A stretch of DNA of 64,000 nt, from assembly GCA_016350165.1 (NCBI GenBank), contig CP066225.1:1922001-1986000 (forward strand), read 5' to 3'. Positions 17,345-27,436 of this stretch are shown one piece after another; the first letter of the stretch is position 1, and the number at the start of each line of letters is the position of its first letter. The position numbers and the translations under genes are program-made. The DNA comes from Planctomycetota bacterium (lineage in GTDB: Bacteria > Planctomycetota > Phycisphaerae > Phycisphaerales > Phycisphaeraceae). The notes below the pieces were generated by a model, which was not told the origin of the DNA, searched no databases, and saw only the letters and a list, made by a program, of their open reading frames with translations.

Positions 17345-17494
17345 GGGATTCAAAATAGTTTTGGATAAATGCTACAATGTTGAACTTCAATGGTAAATAT
17401 TGAGAGTAGTAAAAAATAAATATGTTATGAGAATATAATACCTTCCATATGGAAGCGTAACCTCAACCTCACAAGAGCGTTTTAAACATAAAGG

Positions 17495-18142
17495 ATGAGC
17501 CAACTCATGCGATATGAGAAAATGATTTATAAAGATAACGACTCAAGATCCAAGTATGTGGTTGACCGTTATGCAGAGAAGATCAAAGGCAAAGTGCTGG
17601 ATATTGGTTGTTATGATCGGGGCTTGGAAAAAGCATTGCCTGAAGGGGTTGAATATTTAGGGATCGATTTTGTAGGCGAGCCGGATATTAAGGTGAATTT
17701 AGATGAGAAACCTGAATTGCCTTTTGAGGATGGGGAATTTGATGCGGTTGTGTGCACAGAGGTACTTGAACACTTAGATAAGCTTTACAAAGTTTGGGAT
17801 GAAATTGTTCGTGTTGCAAATAAAACGATTGTAATCTCGCTGCCGAACTGTTGGCGTACACTGAGACGACCAATTGAAAAGGGTGAGGGAAACGTTTTGT
17901 ACTATGGATTGCCTGCTGACGAGGCGCCTGACCGTCACCGCTGGTTCTTTAATTGTGCTGATATTGAAGGTTTCTTCGTAGAACGAGCGAAACGCCAGGG
18001 ATTGAAGGTGTTGGATGTTTATGCGGTTGGTAATAGACGTGGCGCATTGAAGGAGAGCGTGAGAAAACTATTGAGTGGCTCGCATGATCGGTATGTGAAT
18101 CGATATGCGAACAGTGTGTGGGTTATCATGGAAAAAGAATAA
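17495..18142 (+). CDS. Class I SAM-dependent methyltransferase
   Basis: A 215-residue protein with the Rossmann methyltransferase core: motif I VLDIGCYDRGLE (with GIDF as the acidic loop) and FDAVVCTEVLEHL as motif II (Methyltransf_11 type). The C-terminal half has a family-specific PNCWRTLRRPIEKG segment. Similar small proteins are often found in glycan or lipid modification loci, but nothing here points to a substrate. Two starts are possible (17495, 17507); AAAGGA at 17490-17495 favours 17507. It is monocistronic with its own terminator. Confidence 0.8.
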   Translation: MSQLMRYEKMIYKDNDSRSKYVVDRYAEKIKGKVLDIGCYDRGLEKALPEGVEYLGIDFVGEPDIKVNLDEKPELPFEDGEFDAVVCTEVLEHLDKLYKVWDEIVRVANKTIVISLPNCWRTLRRPIEKGEGNVLYYGLPADEAPDRHRWFFNCADIEGFFVERAKRQGLKVLDVYAVGNRRGALKESVRKLLSGSHDRYVNRYANSVWVIMEKE

Positions 18143-18170
18143 AACTTTACCAATCAATAAGAAAACGAGT

Positions 18171-18208
18171 AACCCTGCAAATCCAAATGCGAATGCAGGG
18201 TTATTTTT
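18171..18208 (+). terminator. Rho-independent terminator
   Basis: AACCCTGCA (18171-18179) pairs with TGCAGGGTT (18194-18202), then T-rich. Confidence 0.8.
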
Positions 18209-18324
18209 TGATGTAAAGAACAGGCAGGTGAGGACTTTCCCCGTTGTGGTCAGAGGGATGAATAGGCGACTATGATTGAGTGAAGGCAAAGTTACGCAAA
18301 AAATCAAATGATGGAGAGTCACGA

Positions 18325-18867
18325 ATGCCGGTACTTAAGAATCTAAAGATTGCAATGTTTGTCGGTGATGAGTATGAGGATTTGGAATTGCAGTATCCGA
18401 AGTATCGGATGCGTGAGGTTGCTGCGGAGGTTGTGATTGCTGGGATAGAAGAGGGCGTGAAGTATGTCGGAAAGTATGGCTATCCGCAGGTTTCAGATGC
18501 TGCGGTGAAGAATTTAAGTGCGGTTGATTTTGATGGGTTGATTGTGCCGGGGGGATGGATGCCTGACAAATTGAGAAGGTATGAAGAAGTGCTGAAATTT
18601 GTACGTGACTTCGAGAAGCAAGAGAAAATGATTGCGTCGATTTGTCATGGTGCGTGGATTAATATTAGTGCTGATGTTGTAAAGGGGTATAGGTACACGA
18701 GCACGCCGGGGATTAAAGATGATATGACGAATGCTGGTGCCGAGTGGGAGGATGCTGAGGTTGTGGTTGATCGGCATCATATATCATCGAGGCGACCTGA
18801 TGATTTGCCACAATTCTGCAGGGCAATTATTGATTATCTGGTCAAGCAAAAGAAGACAGTGATATAG
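18325..18867 (+). CDS. DJ-1/PfpI-family protein
   Basis: A 180-residue member of the type 1 glutamine-amidotransferase-like DJ-1/PfpI superfamily, which contains peptidases, deglycases and chaperones. The nucleophile-elbow Cys is in ASICHGAW, with YEDLELQYPKYRM and FDGLIVPGG as other family blocks and HHISSRRPDD near the end. GGAGAG at 18313-18318 fixes the start at 18325 rather than the GTG at 18280. It stands alone with a terminator shared with the convergent SGNH gene. The activity cannot be decided from sequence; stress protection is the usual proposal. Confidence 0.85.
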   Translation: MPVLKNLKIAMFVGDEYEDLELQYPKYRMREVAAEVVIAGIEEGVKYVGKYGYPQVSDAAVKNLSAVDFDGLIVPGGWMPDKLRRYEEVLKFVRDFEKQEKMIASICHGAWINISADVVKGYRYTSTPGIKDDMTNAGAEWEDAEVVVDRHHISSRRPDDLPQFCRAIIDYLVKQKKTVI

Positions 18868-18883
18868 TGCTAGCTGAAACAAA

Positions 18884-18923
18884 AAAATAAACCCACGTTT
18901 ATAGGCGTAGGTTTATTTTTTAT
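18884..18923. terminator. Bidirectional terminator
   Basis: AAATAAACC (18885-18893) pairs with GGTTTATTT (18910-18918), with an inner ACG/CGT pairing. It lies between convergent genes and has A and T runs at both ends. Confidence 0.8.
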
Positions 18924-18934
18924 TTTTTGGTCAA

Positions 18935-19621
18935 CTATACATTAGAGAGTTCAGGGACCATGCGGTGTTGGGCTGCGAATTGGCAGGTACCCCATGCTGG
19001 GTCGAAGATGTCGAGTTCAGTGAAGATGAGGTGAGCAAAGGCGGCGTGGCCGTAAACGTTGGGATGAAATGGATCGGACATACGACCGATGTGAGAGTAG
19101 GCTGTTGCGGATTGCCAAAGCTTTGCATGATCGATGAGTGGAAGATTGCGTTCTTGTGCGACTTCACGCATGACTTCCATGTAGCTATTAAAGGAATGCT
19201 CACGATCGAGATTGAAGCCACCGGGGACTACGGGACAAGTGGTTTGGAGGATCGTGTCGGCGCCAAGTGCTTCGTTCTGGTCGACGAGTTTGTGAAGATT
19301 ATTTTTGAATTCCTCGATGGGAACGTTGAGCTCATTTTGTGCGCAATCGTTCATGCCAATCATTAAGAAGATGACATCGGGGATGCGTTTGGCAACGCGG
19401 TGATCATATTCATCGAGAAGATTGCGGGTCGTTTGACCTGAGATGGCGGTGTTGAGGATGATGTCTTGGAATCGCATCATTTCGCCACGGATACGTTCGT
19501 GGAAGTGATCGACGTAGTTACGTTGTTGGCAGGTATGGAAGAGGCCGTGTGTGATTGAGTCGCCGTAGAAAAGCCATGTAATTGGTTTGTCTGATTGAAG
19601 ACGGTCTTTAATGCGCTGCAT
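18935..19621 (-). CDS. SGNH/GDSL-family hydrolase
   Basis: A 228-residue serine esterase-type hydrolase. Block I is LFYGDSITHG (nucleophile Ser), block II has ISGQTTRNLL (Gly), block III is FLMIGMNDCA (Asn) and block V is DPFHPNVYGHAA (Asp and His). All catalytic positions are present. There is no signal peptide, so it is probably cytoplasmic. Relatives remove acyl or acetyl groups from carbohydrates and lipids. It is followed at 75 bases on the same strand by the HAD gene's end, so co-transcription downstream of the HAD gene is possible. Confidence 0.87.
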   Translation of the reverse strand: MQRIKDRLQSDKPITWLFYGDSITHGLFHTCQQRNYVDHFHERIRGEMMRFQDIILNTAISGQTTRNLLDEYDHRVAKRIPDVIFLMIGMNDCAQNELNVPIEEFKNNLHKLVDQNEALGADTILQTTCPVVPGGFNLDREHSFNSYMEVMREVAQERNLPLIDHAKLWQSATAYSHIGRMSDPFHPNVYGHAAFAHLIFTELDIFDPAWGTCQFAAQHRMVPELSNV

Positions 19622-19696
19622 GATGTAATCCTGAAATTAATCTGTACTGCAAGAAACGTCACCACTGAAACAGGGTTGTAGTATAGCGTGTTCTGG

Positions 19697-20413
19697 TTAG
19701 AGGAGATCAGCGAGAGAGTGGATGATGAGGTCGGGTATGATTTCGGAATCGGCGGGGAGCCCTTGCTTGCGCCAATCGAGCCAAATGCCTTTTATACCTA
19801 GTTTTTGAGGGGCATCGACTTCCCATGCGAGATTATCGCCGATCATCCAGGCATCTTTTTCGGTCACACCGAGATCAGCGAGCACGCGTTTAAAGAGTTT
19901 GGGCTCTGGTTTGCCGATACCGATTTCGCCTTCGATGTAGATGCCGTCGAAGTATTGTTCGAGTTCGAATTTTATGACTTTGGCACGTTGTGTGGGGCCC
20001 ATGCCGTTGGTGAGGAGAGCTGTTTTGATGCCTCGGTTTTTAATTTCCTTGAGTGCATCAATTGCGCCGTCTAGAGGTTGCATGACTTCGATGCGGTTGG
20101 CGGTGAAGTCTTGCTGGAGCTCCCTTGCTAGTGGCTCAATGTTTTGAGAACAGTTCATACGGGTGAGCGCTTCGGTGATCATGTCGGCGCGTGCCTGTTC
20201 GAGATTGAGACGACCTATGAGAGAACGTTCAGGATCGGACCAGTACCACTCGCGGACATCATCCATGTGCGTGACGAAATGAGTTGGATCAATATCGATG
20301 CCTTTGGCATGAGCACGCTCGGCAGTTTGCAGCCAATTGCGATCAGCGGAGGGAGTGGTGTCGAGGATGGTGTCATCGAGGTCGATGAGCAAGGCGGGGG
20401 GAAGGTTGATCAT
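19697..20413 (-). CDS. HAD-superfamily hydrolase (YjjG-like)
   Basis: A 238-residue haloacid-dehalogenase-type phosphatase. Motif I is LIDLDDTILDT (nucleophile and acid Asp), motif II TALLTNG, motif III KPEPKLFKR (Lys) and motif IV MIGDNLAWEVDAP. The cap is the alpha-helical subclass I type. The best resemblance is to YjjG-like nucleotidases acting on phosphorylated nucleosides or sugars. It lies between ruvC and the SGNH gene on the same strand, so all three may form one unit. Confidence 0.87.
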   Translation of the reverse strand: MINLPPALLIDLDDTILDTTPSADRNWLQTAERAHAKGIDIDPTHFVTHMDDVREWYWSDPERSLIGRLNLEQARADMITEALTRMNCSQNIEPLARELQQDFTANRIEVMQPLDGAIDALKEIKNRGIKTALLTNGMGPTQRAKVIKFELEQYFDGIYIEGEIGIGKPEPKLFKRVLADLGVTEKDAWMIGDNLAWEVDAPQKLGIKGIWLDWRKQGLPADSEIIPDLIIHSLADLL

Positions 20414-20495
20414 GTAGATAGGGTATGGGGATCGCGCGAAAAAGTTAAGCGAGAGAGGCAGGATATGTGTAAATAATGCTTAAATGTAAACATAT

Positions 20496-21059
20496 TTAGA
20501 GATTTTCGAATGCGCGACGGCGTGCGTGAGTGAGTGCTACGGCGATAGCGTCGGCGACGTCGGGGGGTTCGGGGAGCTGAGGAAGATTGCATTGTGATTG
20601 CACGGCGAGTTGCATTTGTGATTTTGAGGCGTGGCCGTAACCTGTGACGGATTTTTTCACTTCGTTGGCAGCAAGATGGTTGATGGTGAGATTGTGTTGT
20701 TTGGCTGCGAGGAGGATGGTACCACGGGCGTGGCCCATGATGATGGCAGTATTGGGGTGTTTGTAGTGAGCATAGAGTTTTTCGATTGCGAGTTCTTGCG
20801 GTTTGAGTTCGGTGATGAGGGATGTGACATCGTCGTAGAGAGAGACGAGGCGAGACTCGACGGAGTGCTTTGAGGAAAATTTAAAAACGCCTGCTTCGAT
20901 GAGAACTGGTTCGAGTTGGTTGGGGAGAAGATCGACGATGCCGTAACCGGTGATTTGGAGGCCTGGATCGATGCCGAGAATGCGTGTGGATGAGGGCGCG
21001 GAAAGGTCGCTGGAGGGGGTTTTGTGTGAATGAGTGGCATGTGAGGGGGGATTGGTCAT
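20496..21059 (-). CDS. ruvC: Holliday junction endodeoxyribonuclease RuvC
   Basis: Resolves Holliday junctions made in recombinational repair, together with RuvAB. The 187-residue product has the four catalytic acids: Asp31 in ILGIDPGLQITGYG, Glu93 in AIEKLY, and Asp167 and Asp170 in PPDVADAIAVAL. The N-terminal 25 residues are an extra polar, Ser/His-rich extension; a later start is possible, but no other Met precedes the catalytic domain. ruvA and ruvB are not adjacent. It is divergent from gyrase A across 130 bases. Confidence 0.95.
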   Translation of the reverse strand: MTNPPSHATHSHKTPSSDLSAPSSTRILGIDPGLQITGYGIVDLLPNQLEPVLIEAGVFKFSSKHSVESRLVSLYDDVTSLITELKPQELAIEKLYAHYKHPNTAIIMGHARGTILLAAKQHNLTINHLAANEVKKSVTGYGHASKSQMQLAVQSQCNLPQLPEPPDVADAIAVALTHARRRAFENL

Positions 21060-21191
21060 GGGTACAGGATAGCGGATGGGTGTTGAAAAGGTAAGTTTTC
21101 AAGCAGAGAACGCGGATTATGCTTAATATAAAGCGTTGCAGCAATTGCTTGTCATGGGCGAGCTGCGTGATTATGTTGATATGAATAAGAA

Positions 21192-23705
21192 GTGACCTTG
21201 AATCCCAGTGGAAGGGTCGAGGTATCAGGAATTGCCACGGAGGGCCGCAGGTTGGCCAAGCGTAAGTCATCGAGTCGAAAGAAATCAAAAGCAGCTGACG
21301 AAGGGCTGTTGTTTGGGGATATGGCGGGGGAAGCAGGTGGTGCTGGGGATGAACAGATTTCATTGCATGAAGCGGCACAGAAGCGATACCTGAATTATGC
21401 GCTGAGTGTGATTACGTCACGCGCGTTGCCAGATGTGCGCGATGGGATGAAACCGGTGCAGAGACGTATTGGTTTTACGATGTGGCAGCAGAGACTGACG
21501 CATGAGGCGAAGTTCCGCAAGAGTGCGAAGGTGGTGGGTGATGTGATGGGTAATTATCACCCGCACGGTGACTCTAGTATTTATGATGCGTTGGTGAGAA
21601 TGGCGCAGCCGTTTGCGATGCGGTTGCCTTTGGTTGATGGTTCAGGGAACTTTGGTTCGCTAGACGGTGATCCGGCGGCGGCGATGCGTTATACGGAATG
21701 TCGTATGACGGCGGCAGCGGTTGAGATGCTGAATGAGATTGGGCAGAACACAGTTACGTTTAGGCCGAACTATGACGGGACGAAGAGTGAACCTGTGGTT
21801 TTGCCTGCGAAGTTACCGAACTTGTTGCTGAATGGTGCAACGGGTATTGCGGTGGGTATGGCGACGAGCATTCCGCCACATAATTTAAGTGAATTGTGTA
21901 AAGCGCTGGTGCGACTGATTGATGATCCTGAATTAACCTCGGCACAGTTAGCGAGAACTGTGAAAGGGCCAGACTTCCCAACGGGCGGGCAGATCATTAA
22001 TAATCGTGAAGAGCTAAAGAATATTTATGAAACGGGGTCGGGAACAGTCAGAACGAGGGGCACGTGTTCGCCGGGACCGACAACGCGTTCAACGAAGAAG
22101 ATTTACATCACGTCGATACCGTATATGGTTAATAAATCGACGCTGGTTGAGCGGATTGCAGATGTCGTGGTTTCGAGAAAGATGCCGCTGCTGTTGGATG
22201 TTCGCGATGTGTCGGCTGATGACATTCGCATTGAACTTGACCTGAAGAAGGATGCGGATGAGAACAAGGTATTGGCATATCTATATAAGAACACGCCGCT
22301 GCAGTCGAATTTTTCGGTGAATCTGACGTGTTTGGTGCCAACGGATAATCCTGAAGTCTGTGCGCCGGATCGCTTGGATCTCAAGTCGATACTTTGGCAC
22401 TTCCTGCATTTCCGTTTGGAAGTAGTAACACGCCGACTTGAACATGAATTGAATGCGCTAAATAAACGTATTCATATTCTTGAAGGTTTTGTAACGGTCT
22501 TCGATGCACTTGATGAGATTATCAAGATCATTCGTAAATCAGAAGGCAAGGCGGATGCGGCGGCGAAGATTATCAAGCGGTTTAAACTTGATGATGATCA
22601 GACTGATGCGATATTGGAATTGAAGTTGTACCGTTTGGCGCGACTTGAGATTCTGGTGATTCAGGATGAGCTGAAAGCTAAGAAGAAGCGTGCACGTGAG
22701 ATCACGAAATTGCTGAAGGATGAGAGTGCTGTTGGGCGTTGGCAGATCGTACGTGATGAAGTTGAAGCCATTGCAGAACGATTTGGTAAAGGTGACAAGC
22801 GTCGCACGATCATTGCATCAGTTGACGATGAGCCCGAGTTCTCTGAAGAAGACTTTATCGTTGCTGAAGATGCACACGTGTTGATTACGACTGATGGTTG
22901 GGTGAAACGTCAGAAGGAAATCAAAGACCCTGCAAACACGAGATTGCGTGAAGGCGACTCAGTGCTTGCATGTGTTGCAGGTTCAACAAGAAACACGGTT
23001 GTGTTCTTCTCAAACCTTGGAACGGCTTACACGGCACGTGTTTTGGATATACCTGCGACAACTGGTTATGGAGAGCCTATTCAGAAGCTCTTCAAATTGA
23101 AAGACGGCGAGAGGATTATCGCTGCGTTCTCACTTGATCCAAGAGCACTGGGCACAGATAAGAAATACACTGACTTCAAACTAGACGAGAAGACTGGGCT
23201 TGAGTGGCCGAAGCAGCATGCACTTGCAGTTTCATCGGATGGCTATGCCCTACGATTCTCGATTGAGAATTATATTGAGCCGTCAACAAAAGCTGGTCGT
23301 AAGTATGCGAGACCTGCAAAGGGTGCGAGGGTCATAGGCGCATCACTGGTAACGACGAAGCCACGTACAAAATTGAAGTTACTTGAGACTATTCTGGCTG
23401 TATCGGCAAATTGTCGAGCGATGGTCTGTAAAGCTGAAGAAGTGAACTTCCTGTCAGGTCCAGGTAAGGGCGTACAGTTGATTAAGCTCGCAAAAGATGA
23501 TCAGCTCGTCGGATTCAAAGCATCATCGGGTGATCGAGACTTACTGAGAGTCAAGACGAATCGTGGTGCAGAAAAGACTGTTTCGACCGCGAAGTACAAA
23601 ACAACTTCACGTGGCGGTAAGGGTACGGAATTACAAAAACATGGCAAGATTGTTTCTGTTATTCCTGAAGAACCTGCACCACCACTACTGATTGAAGAAG
23701 ACTAA
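21192..23705 (+). CDS. gyrA: DNA gyrase (type IIA topoisomerase) subunit A
   Basis: Breakage-reunion subunit of gyrase; with the B subunit it introduces negative supercoils. Of 837 residues, the first 55 are a lysine-rich then Gly/Ala-rich extension. The core starts at [18 protein letters not shown]. Catalytic Tyr167 lies in [10 protein letters not shown]. The quinolone-determining region [15 protein letters not shown] keeps the Ser and Asp that go with sensitivity. The C-terminal beta-pinwheel ends in SRGGKG, a degenerate, late GyrA-box-like motif. A topoisomerase IV identity is therefore not excluded. The GTG start at 21192 has no strong ribosome site. The B subunit lies 480 bases downstream, separated by a lipoprotein gene. 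Confidence 0.88.
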   Translation: MTLNPSGRVEVSGIATEGRRLAKRKSSSRKKSKAADEGLLFGDMAGEAGGAGDEQISLHEAAQKRYLNYALSVITSRALPDVRDGMKPVQRRIGFTMWQQRLTHEAKFRKSAKVVGDVMGNYHPHGDSSIYDALVRMAQPFAMRLPLVDGSGNFGSLDGDPAAAMRYTECRMTAAAVEMLNEIGQNTVTFRPNYDGTKSEPVVLPAKLPNLLLNGATGIAVGMATSIPPHNLSELCKALVRLIDDPELTSAQLARTVKGPDFPTGGQIINNREELKNIYETGSGTVRTRGTCSPGPTTRSTKKIYITSIPYMVNKSTLVERIADVVVSRKMPLLLDVRDVSADDIRIELDLKKDADENKVLAYLYKNTPLQSNFSVNLTCLVPTDNPEVCAPDRLDLKSILWHFLHFRLEVVTRRLEHELNALNKRIHILEGFVTVFDALDEIIKIIRKSEGKADAAAKIIKRFKLDDDQTDAILELKLYRLARLEILVIQDELKAKKKRAREITKLLKDESAVGRWQIVRDEVEAIAERFGKGDKRRTIIASVDDEPEFSEEDFIVAEDAHVLITTDGWVKRQKEIKDPANTRLREGDSVLACVAGSTRNTVVFFSNLGTAYTARVLDIPATTGYGEPIQKLFKLKDGERIIAAFSLDPRALGTDKKYTDFKLDEKTGLEWPKQHALAVSSDGYALRFSIENYIEPSTKAGRKYARPAKGARVIGASLVTTKPRTKLKLLETILAVSANCRAMVCKAEEVNFLSGPGKGVQLIKLAKDDQLVGFKASSGDRDLLRVKTNRGAEKTVSTAKYKTTSRGGKGTELQKHGKIVSVIPEEPAPPLLIEED

Positions 23706-23741
23706 TCAACGACTGCACTAAGTATTGAATTGAGGTTTGTC

Positions 23742-24140
23742 ATGTTTAAACGTTTGTTGCTAGTTGCTTGTTTAACGATTGCTAGCTGTGGCAGCAGCAA
23801 TGAAGGTGAAAGTGAAGAAAAGCAGGCGGGGACACAGGCAGATAAACCTCAAAAAATTACTTTTACAGTTAAAAATAAGACCGGCGCGAAGATTATTGAT
23901 GTCGGAATAAATAGTAGCGATTCAAGAATGAAGCCGATGAGTTATGGCTCAATCGACAAGGATCGATCTGAAACACTAAAGAACGACTACCTGCCATCAC
24001 AGATTGGTTTGCACTGGTCGAAGATGAATAGAGATCGTACTTCAAAAACGATCAAAGTTTCGGACCAATTTGGTAGCGCGTATCAAGGACCGATTAAGCT
24101 CACGATCAAGCCTAATGGCAAAGTTTCGGTGAGTAAGTAA
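23742..24140 (+). CDS. Small lipoprotein between gyrase genes
   Basis: A 132-residue protein with a lipoprotein signal: MFKRLLLVACLTIASC, lipidated at the Cys of the ASC lipobox. A charged, Glu/Lys/Gln-rich linker leads to a C-terminal domain of about 95 residues, predicted beta-rich (FTVKNKTGAKIIDVGI...). GAGG at 23732-23735 sets the start at ATG 23742. It is on the same strand and closely spaced between gyrA and gyrB, so it is likely co-transcribed, which is an unusual place for an envelope protein. I do not recognise the domain. Confidence 0.7.
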   Translation: MFKRLLLVACLTIASCGSSNEGESEEKQAGTQADKPQKITFTVKNKTGAKIIDVGINSSDSRMKPMSYGSIDKDRSETLKNDYLPSQIGLHWSKMNRDRTSKTIKVSDQFGSAYQGPIKLTIKPNGKVSVSK

Positions 24141-24187
24141 ATACAAGCATTCATCAGTAAATATTGCTGACTGAACATTGACAGAGA

Positions 24188-26134
24188 GTGGCACGAAAAG
24201 CAATGGCCAAGAAAAAAACAGCGTCAACTAAATCATATACTGCGAAGGACATTACAGTCCTCGAGGGATTGGATCCGGTACGTAAGAGGCCGGGGATGTA
24301 TATCGGTGGTGTTGGATCTGCTGGTTTGCACCACTTGGTCTGGGAGATTTTAGACAACTCTGTTGATGAAGCGATGAATGGTCACGCAACAGAAATTGCC
24401 TTAACACTGCATAAAGATGGCACATCTATTTCTGTTTCGGACAATGGTCGCGGTATTCCTGTTGATATACACCCAAAGCATAAAAAATCTGCCCTTGAGA
24501 TTATTCTTTCGACACTGCATGCTGGCGGTAAGTTTGAAAATGCAAACTATAAAACATCAGGTGGCTTGCATGGTGTCGGCGCTTCAGTTGTCAATGCACT
24601 TTCAACCAAACTGATCGCGACTGTTAAACGTGATGGTTTAGAGTGGCAACTGAAATTTAAAACGGGCAAAGCTGAAGGCAAGATCAAGAAGCTTGGTAAA
24701 GCACGTGGCTCGGGTACAACGATCTATTTTCACCCAGACCCAACGATCTTCCCTAAAACCAGTTTCAATCCGGATACGATTCGCCAACGCTTGGAAATCG
24801 TTTCTTTTCTTCACAAAAACGTCAAAGTCACATTCCATAACGAGGTCGACAAAAAGACTGAAGTTTTTGAAAACAAGAATGGCATTGCTGACTTCCTGCA
24901 AAAAATTACCAAGGAGCATAATGCAAAACCTTTAAATCATGCTGTCTTTGCATTGGGCAAGGAAGGCATTGAGGGTAAGTGTGAAGTTGTTTTCCATTGG
25001 ACCGAAGCAACGGATGAAGTGATCAGATCATATGTGAACGGCATCCCAACAAGTTCAGGTGGTACGCATGAAAATGGAATGCGTGCGGGTATCACGAAAG
25101 CAGTAAGAAACTTTATTGATACACATAACCTGACTCCACGCGGTGTTAAGTTAACACACGAAGATATACGCGAAGGTATTGTTGGGATTATGTCAGTGTT
25201 TATTGCTGACCCTCAATTCCAAGGACAAACGAAAGACCGTTTAAACAACTCAGAAGTTCAATCGTTTATTGACAATGCGGTTCGCCCTGCTCTTGAGCAT
25301 TGGCTGAATCAAAATCGCACTTCTGCGGAAGGTATTGTGTCACGAATTATTGCGGCAGCAAGAGCACGTGAAGCATCGCGTGCCGCATCTGCTTCGGTGT
25401 CGAGAAAATCTGCCACTACGAATCGTTTAACTTTACCGGGCAAACTTGCAGACTGCTTAACATCGAATCGCAACAATACTGAATTGTTTATTGTTGAAGG
25501 CGATTCGGCGGGCGGCTCTGCAAAACAAGGGCGTGATCGTAATCACCAGGCGATCTTGCCTCTGCGTGGTAAGGTCCTGAATACAGAATCTCTTGGCTTG
25601 GCGAAAGTCATGGCTAATAAAGAAATTTCTGATTTGATTACTGCACTTGGATGCGGCATTGGCAAAGATTTCGATTTAAATAAATTGCGATATGCACGTG
25701 TTATTTTGCTCGCAGATGCGGATTCGGATGGCCATCACATTACGACACTTCTGCTTACGTTCTTCTTTAGACATATGAAGGATTTAATCACTGCAGGCAA
25801 AGTGTATATTGCTGTTCCACCTCTATACCGCGTTGATATTGGCAAGGAAACTTATTGGGCTGCTGACGAGGACCATCGTGTGCAGATCTTGAAAGATCAC
25901 AAGAAGGGTAATGCGAAGGTTGAGATTACTCGCTTTAAAGGTTTGGGCGAGATGATGCCTAAAACACTTTGGCAAACAACACTCAATCCTAAAACACGTA
26001 GTATGCTCCGGGTAGATATCACTGATGGTTTGACAGCTGATCGAATCATGAATGATTTGATGGGCAAAGATCCATCTGCACGATTCTCCTTTATTATGGA
26101 GCATGCAGAGGACGCTGACGACCTTGATGTCTAG
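24188..26134 (+). CDS. gyrB: DNA gyrase (type IIA topoisomerase) subunit B
   Basis: ATPase subunit of gyrase. The 648-residue product has the GHKL ATP site (RKRPGMYIG, EILDNSVDEA with catalytic Glu, VSDNGRGIP, GGLHGVGASVVNALS). It also has the transducer lysine region and the TOPRIM domain (FIVEGDSAGGSAKQGRDR, ILPLRGKVLN, ADADSDGHHI), and ends with RFKGLGEMMP. Length fits the compact GyrB form without the 165-residue enterobacterial insert. It starts at a GTG with GAGA just before it. The last gene of a gyrA-lipoprotein-gyrB run, it is closed by a bidirectional terminator. Confidence 0.92.
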   Translation: MARKAMAKKKTASTKSYTAKDITVLEGLDPVRKRPGMYIGGVGSAGLHHLVWEILDNSVDEAMNGHATEIALTLHKDGTSISVSDNGRGIPVDIHPKHKKSALEIILSTLHAGGKFENANYKTSGGLHGVGASVVNALSTKLIATVKRDGLEWQLKFKTGKAEGKIKKLGKARGSGTTIYFHPDPTIFPKTSFNPDTIRQRLEIVSFLHKNVKVTFHNEVDKKTEVFENKNGIADFLQKITKEHNAKPLNHAVFALGKEGIEGKCEVVFHWTEATDEVIRSYVNGIPTSSGGTHENGMRAGITKAVRNFIDTHNLTPRGVKLTHEDIREGIVGIMSVFIADPQFQGQTKDRLNNSEVQSFIDNAVRPALEHWLNQNRTSAEGIVSRIIAAARAREASRAASASVSRKSATTNRLTLPGKLADCLTSNRNNTELFIVEGDSAGGSAKQGRDRNHQAILPLRGKVLNTESLGLAKVMANKEISDLITALGCGIGKDFDLNKLRYARVILLADADSDGHHITTLLLTFFFRHMKDLITAGKVYIAVPPLYRVDIGKETYWAADEDHRVQILKDHKKGNAKVEITRFKGLGEMMPKTLWQTTLNPKTRSMLRVDITDGLTADRIMNDLMGKDPSARFSFIMEHAEDADDLDV

Positions 26135-26158
26135 AAACGATTGATTTTTATACAAACA

Positions 26159-26190
26159 AAAAGCCTACCATCTATAAATGGTAGGCTTTT
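26159..26190. terminator. Bidirectional terminator between gyrB and pilC
   Basis: A-rich arm AAAGCCTACCAT (26160-26171) pairs with ATGGTAGGCTTT (26178-26189). It serves the convergent gyrase and pilus units. Confidence 0.9.
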
Positions 26191-26191
26191 A

Positions 26192-27415
26192 CTATCCACC
26201 CGAGACTACACGCCCAATTGAGAATACTGGCAAAAGTAATGCGATTGCAACGAAGCCTACTAACCCACCCATCACAATTATCATCGCTGGCTCAATAAAT
26301 TGCGTTGTGGTTTTTACTTGCTCATCAAATTCCAACTCTGTATATTCAGCGATTTTTTCCATTACGGGTCCGAGCTTACCTGATTTTTCACCAGAATAAA
26401 TCATCTGAGATACACTTTTAGGAATCAATGGGCTATCAAACATCGCATCACTTAATTGCGAACCGCGTCTTAACATTTGGTCTACCTGATTCCAAAATCT
26501 TTCGTACAGATTATTAGTTGTCGTTTCCTTTACAATCTCAACCATATCAAGAATTGGCACGCCTGCATTAAGCATCGTCCCCATGGTACGACAGCCCCGC
26601 GTGATATACATTTTATTAAACAGAGGGCCTACAATTGGGATTTTAATTTTCAAATAATCTATCGCAATACGTCCTGATTGAGTTTGCATTGAAACAATCA
26701 GGCCAACAATTATTGAGGTAACTGCTACCCCCCAAATCCACCAATAATTAATTAATGCTCCACTTGCACTCATTAATATTTGTGTTGGAAGAGGTAACGT
26801 TGCCCCCTTGGATTCATATATCCCTGTAAAGCGAGGAAGTACAAAAGCTAATAGAAAAACAGTTACCGCTATCGCAACCGCAATCATAAAGATAGGGTAT
26901 ATGAGAGCGCTTTTAATTTTCTTTGCTGTTTGCGATTCTTTTTGCATATAAACGGAAATACGTTCAAGCATTGAACCTAATGTTCCTGATGCTTCACTCG
27001 CTCGGATAAGACTTACCATTACATCCGGAAAAACTTTGGGATATTCAGACAAAGCTTTACTAAAATCCGATCCACTTTGAACTTTATCTGTGACATTACA
27101 CACAACTTGCTGAAACGTTTGATTAACAATCTGACTTTTCACACAATCCAATGCTTCAGACAATGGCACACCCGTATCAATCATTACCGCCAACTGATGT
27201 GTAAATGTAATAACATCAATTTTTCTTATTTTACCTTTACTCTTTAAATTTTCTGGTTTTTGATTTGAATCTATAGAAAGCTGTTTCTGCAAATCAACAA
27301 TAAATTTGCCTTCCCGATGCAGAACCACACTTGCTTCATCAATAGACAAGGCAGATATTAATCCTGTGTGCAATTTGCCTTTTTGGTCACGAGCTTTGAA
27401 TTTAAACTGGGCCAT
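26192..27415 (-). CDS. pilC: Type IV pilus / type II secretion inner-membrane platform protein
   Basis: PilC/GspF anchors the assembly ATPase and the PilMNO complex in the inner membrane. The 407-residue product has two T2SSF domains, each with a conserved helical region ending near a proline: one before LIYPIFMIAVAIAVTVF (first membrane helix, about 170-195) and the second before the C-terminal helix near 375-395. A third helix lies around 218-240. It is the last gene of the pilus locus, 22 bases after the ATPase gene, and ends at the terminator shared with gyrB. Confidence 0.92.
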   Translation of the reverse strand: MAQFKFKARDQKGKLHTGLISALSIDEASVVLHREGKFIVDLQKQLSIDSNQKPENLKSKGKIRKIDVITFTHQLAVMIDTGVPLSEALDCVKSQIVNQTFQQVVCNVTDKVQSGSDFSKALSEYPKVFPDVMVSLIRASEASGTLGSMLERISVYMQKESQTAKKIKSALIYPIFMIAVAIAVTVFLLAFVLPRFTGIYESKGATLPLPTQILMSASGALINYWWIWGVAVTSIIVGLIVSMQTQSGRIAIDYLKIKIPIVGPLFNKMYITRGCRTMGTMLNAGVPILDMVEIVKETTTNNLYERFWNQVDQMLRRGSQLSDAMFDSPLIPKSVSQMIYSGEKSGKLGPVMEKIAEYTELEFDEQVKTTTQFIEPAMIIVMGGLVGFVAIALLLPVFSIGRVVSGG

Positions 27416-27436
27416 AACAATTACCGTTTAGCTGAA

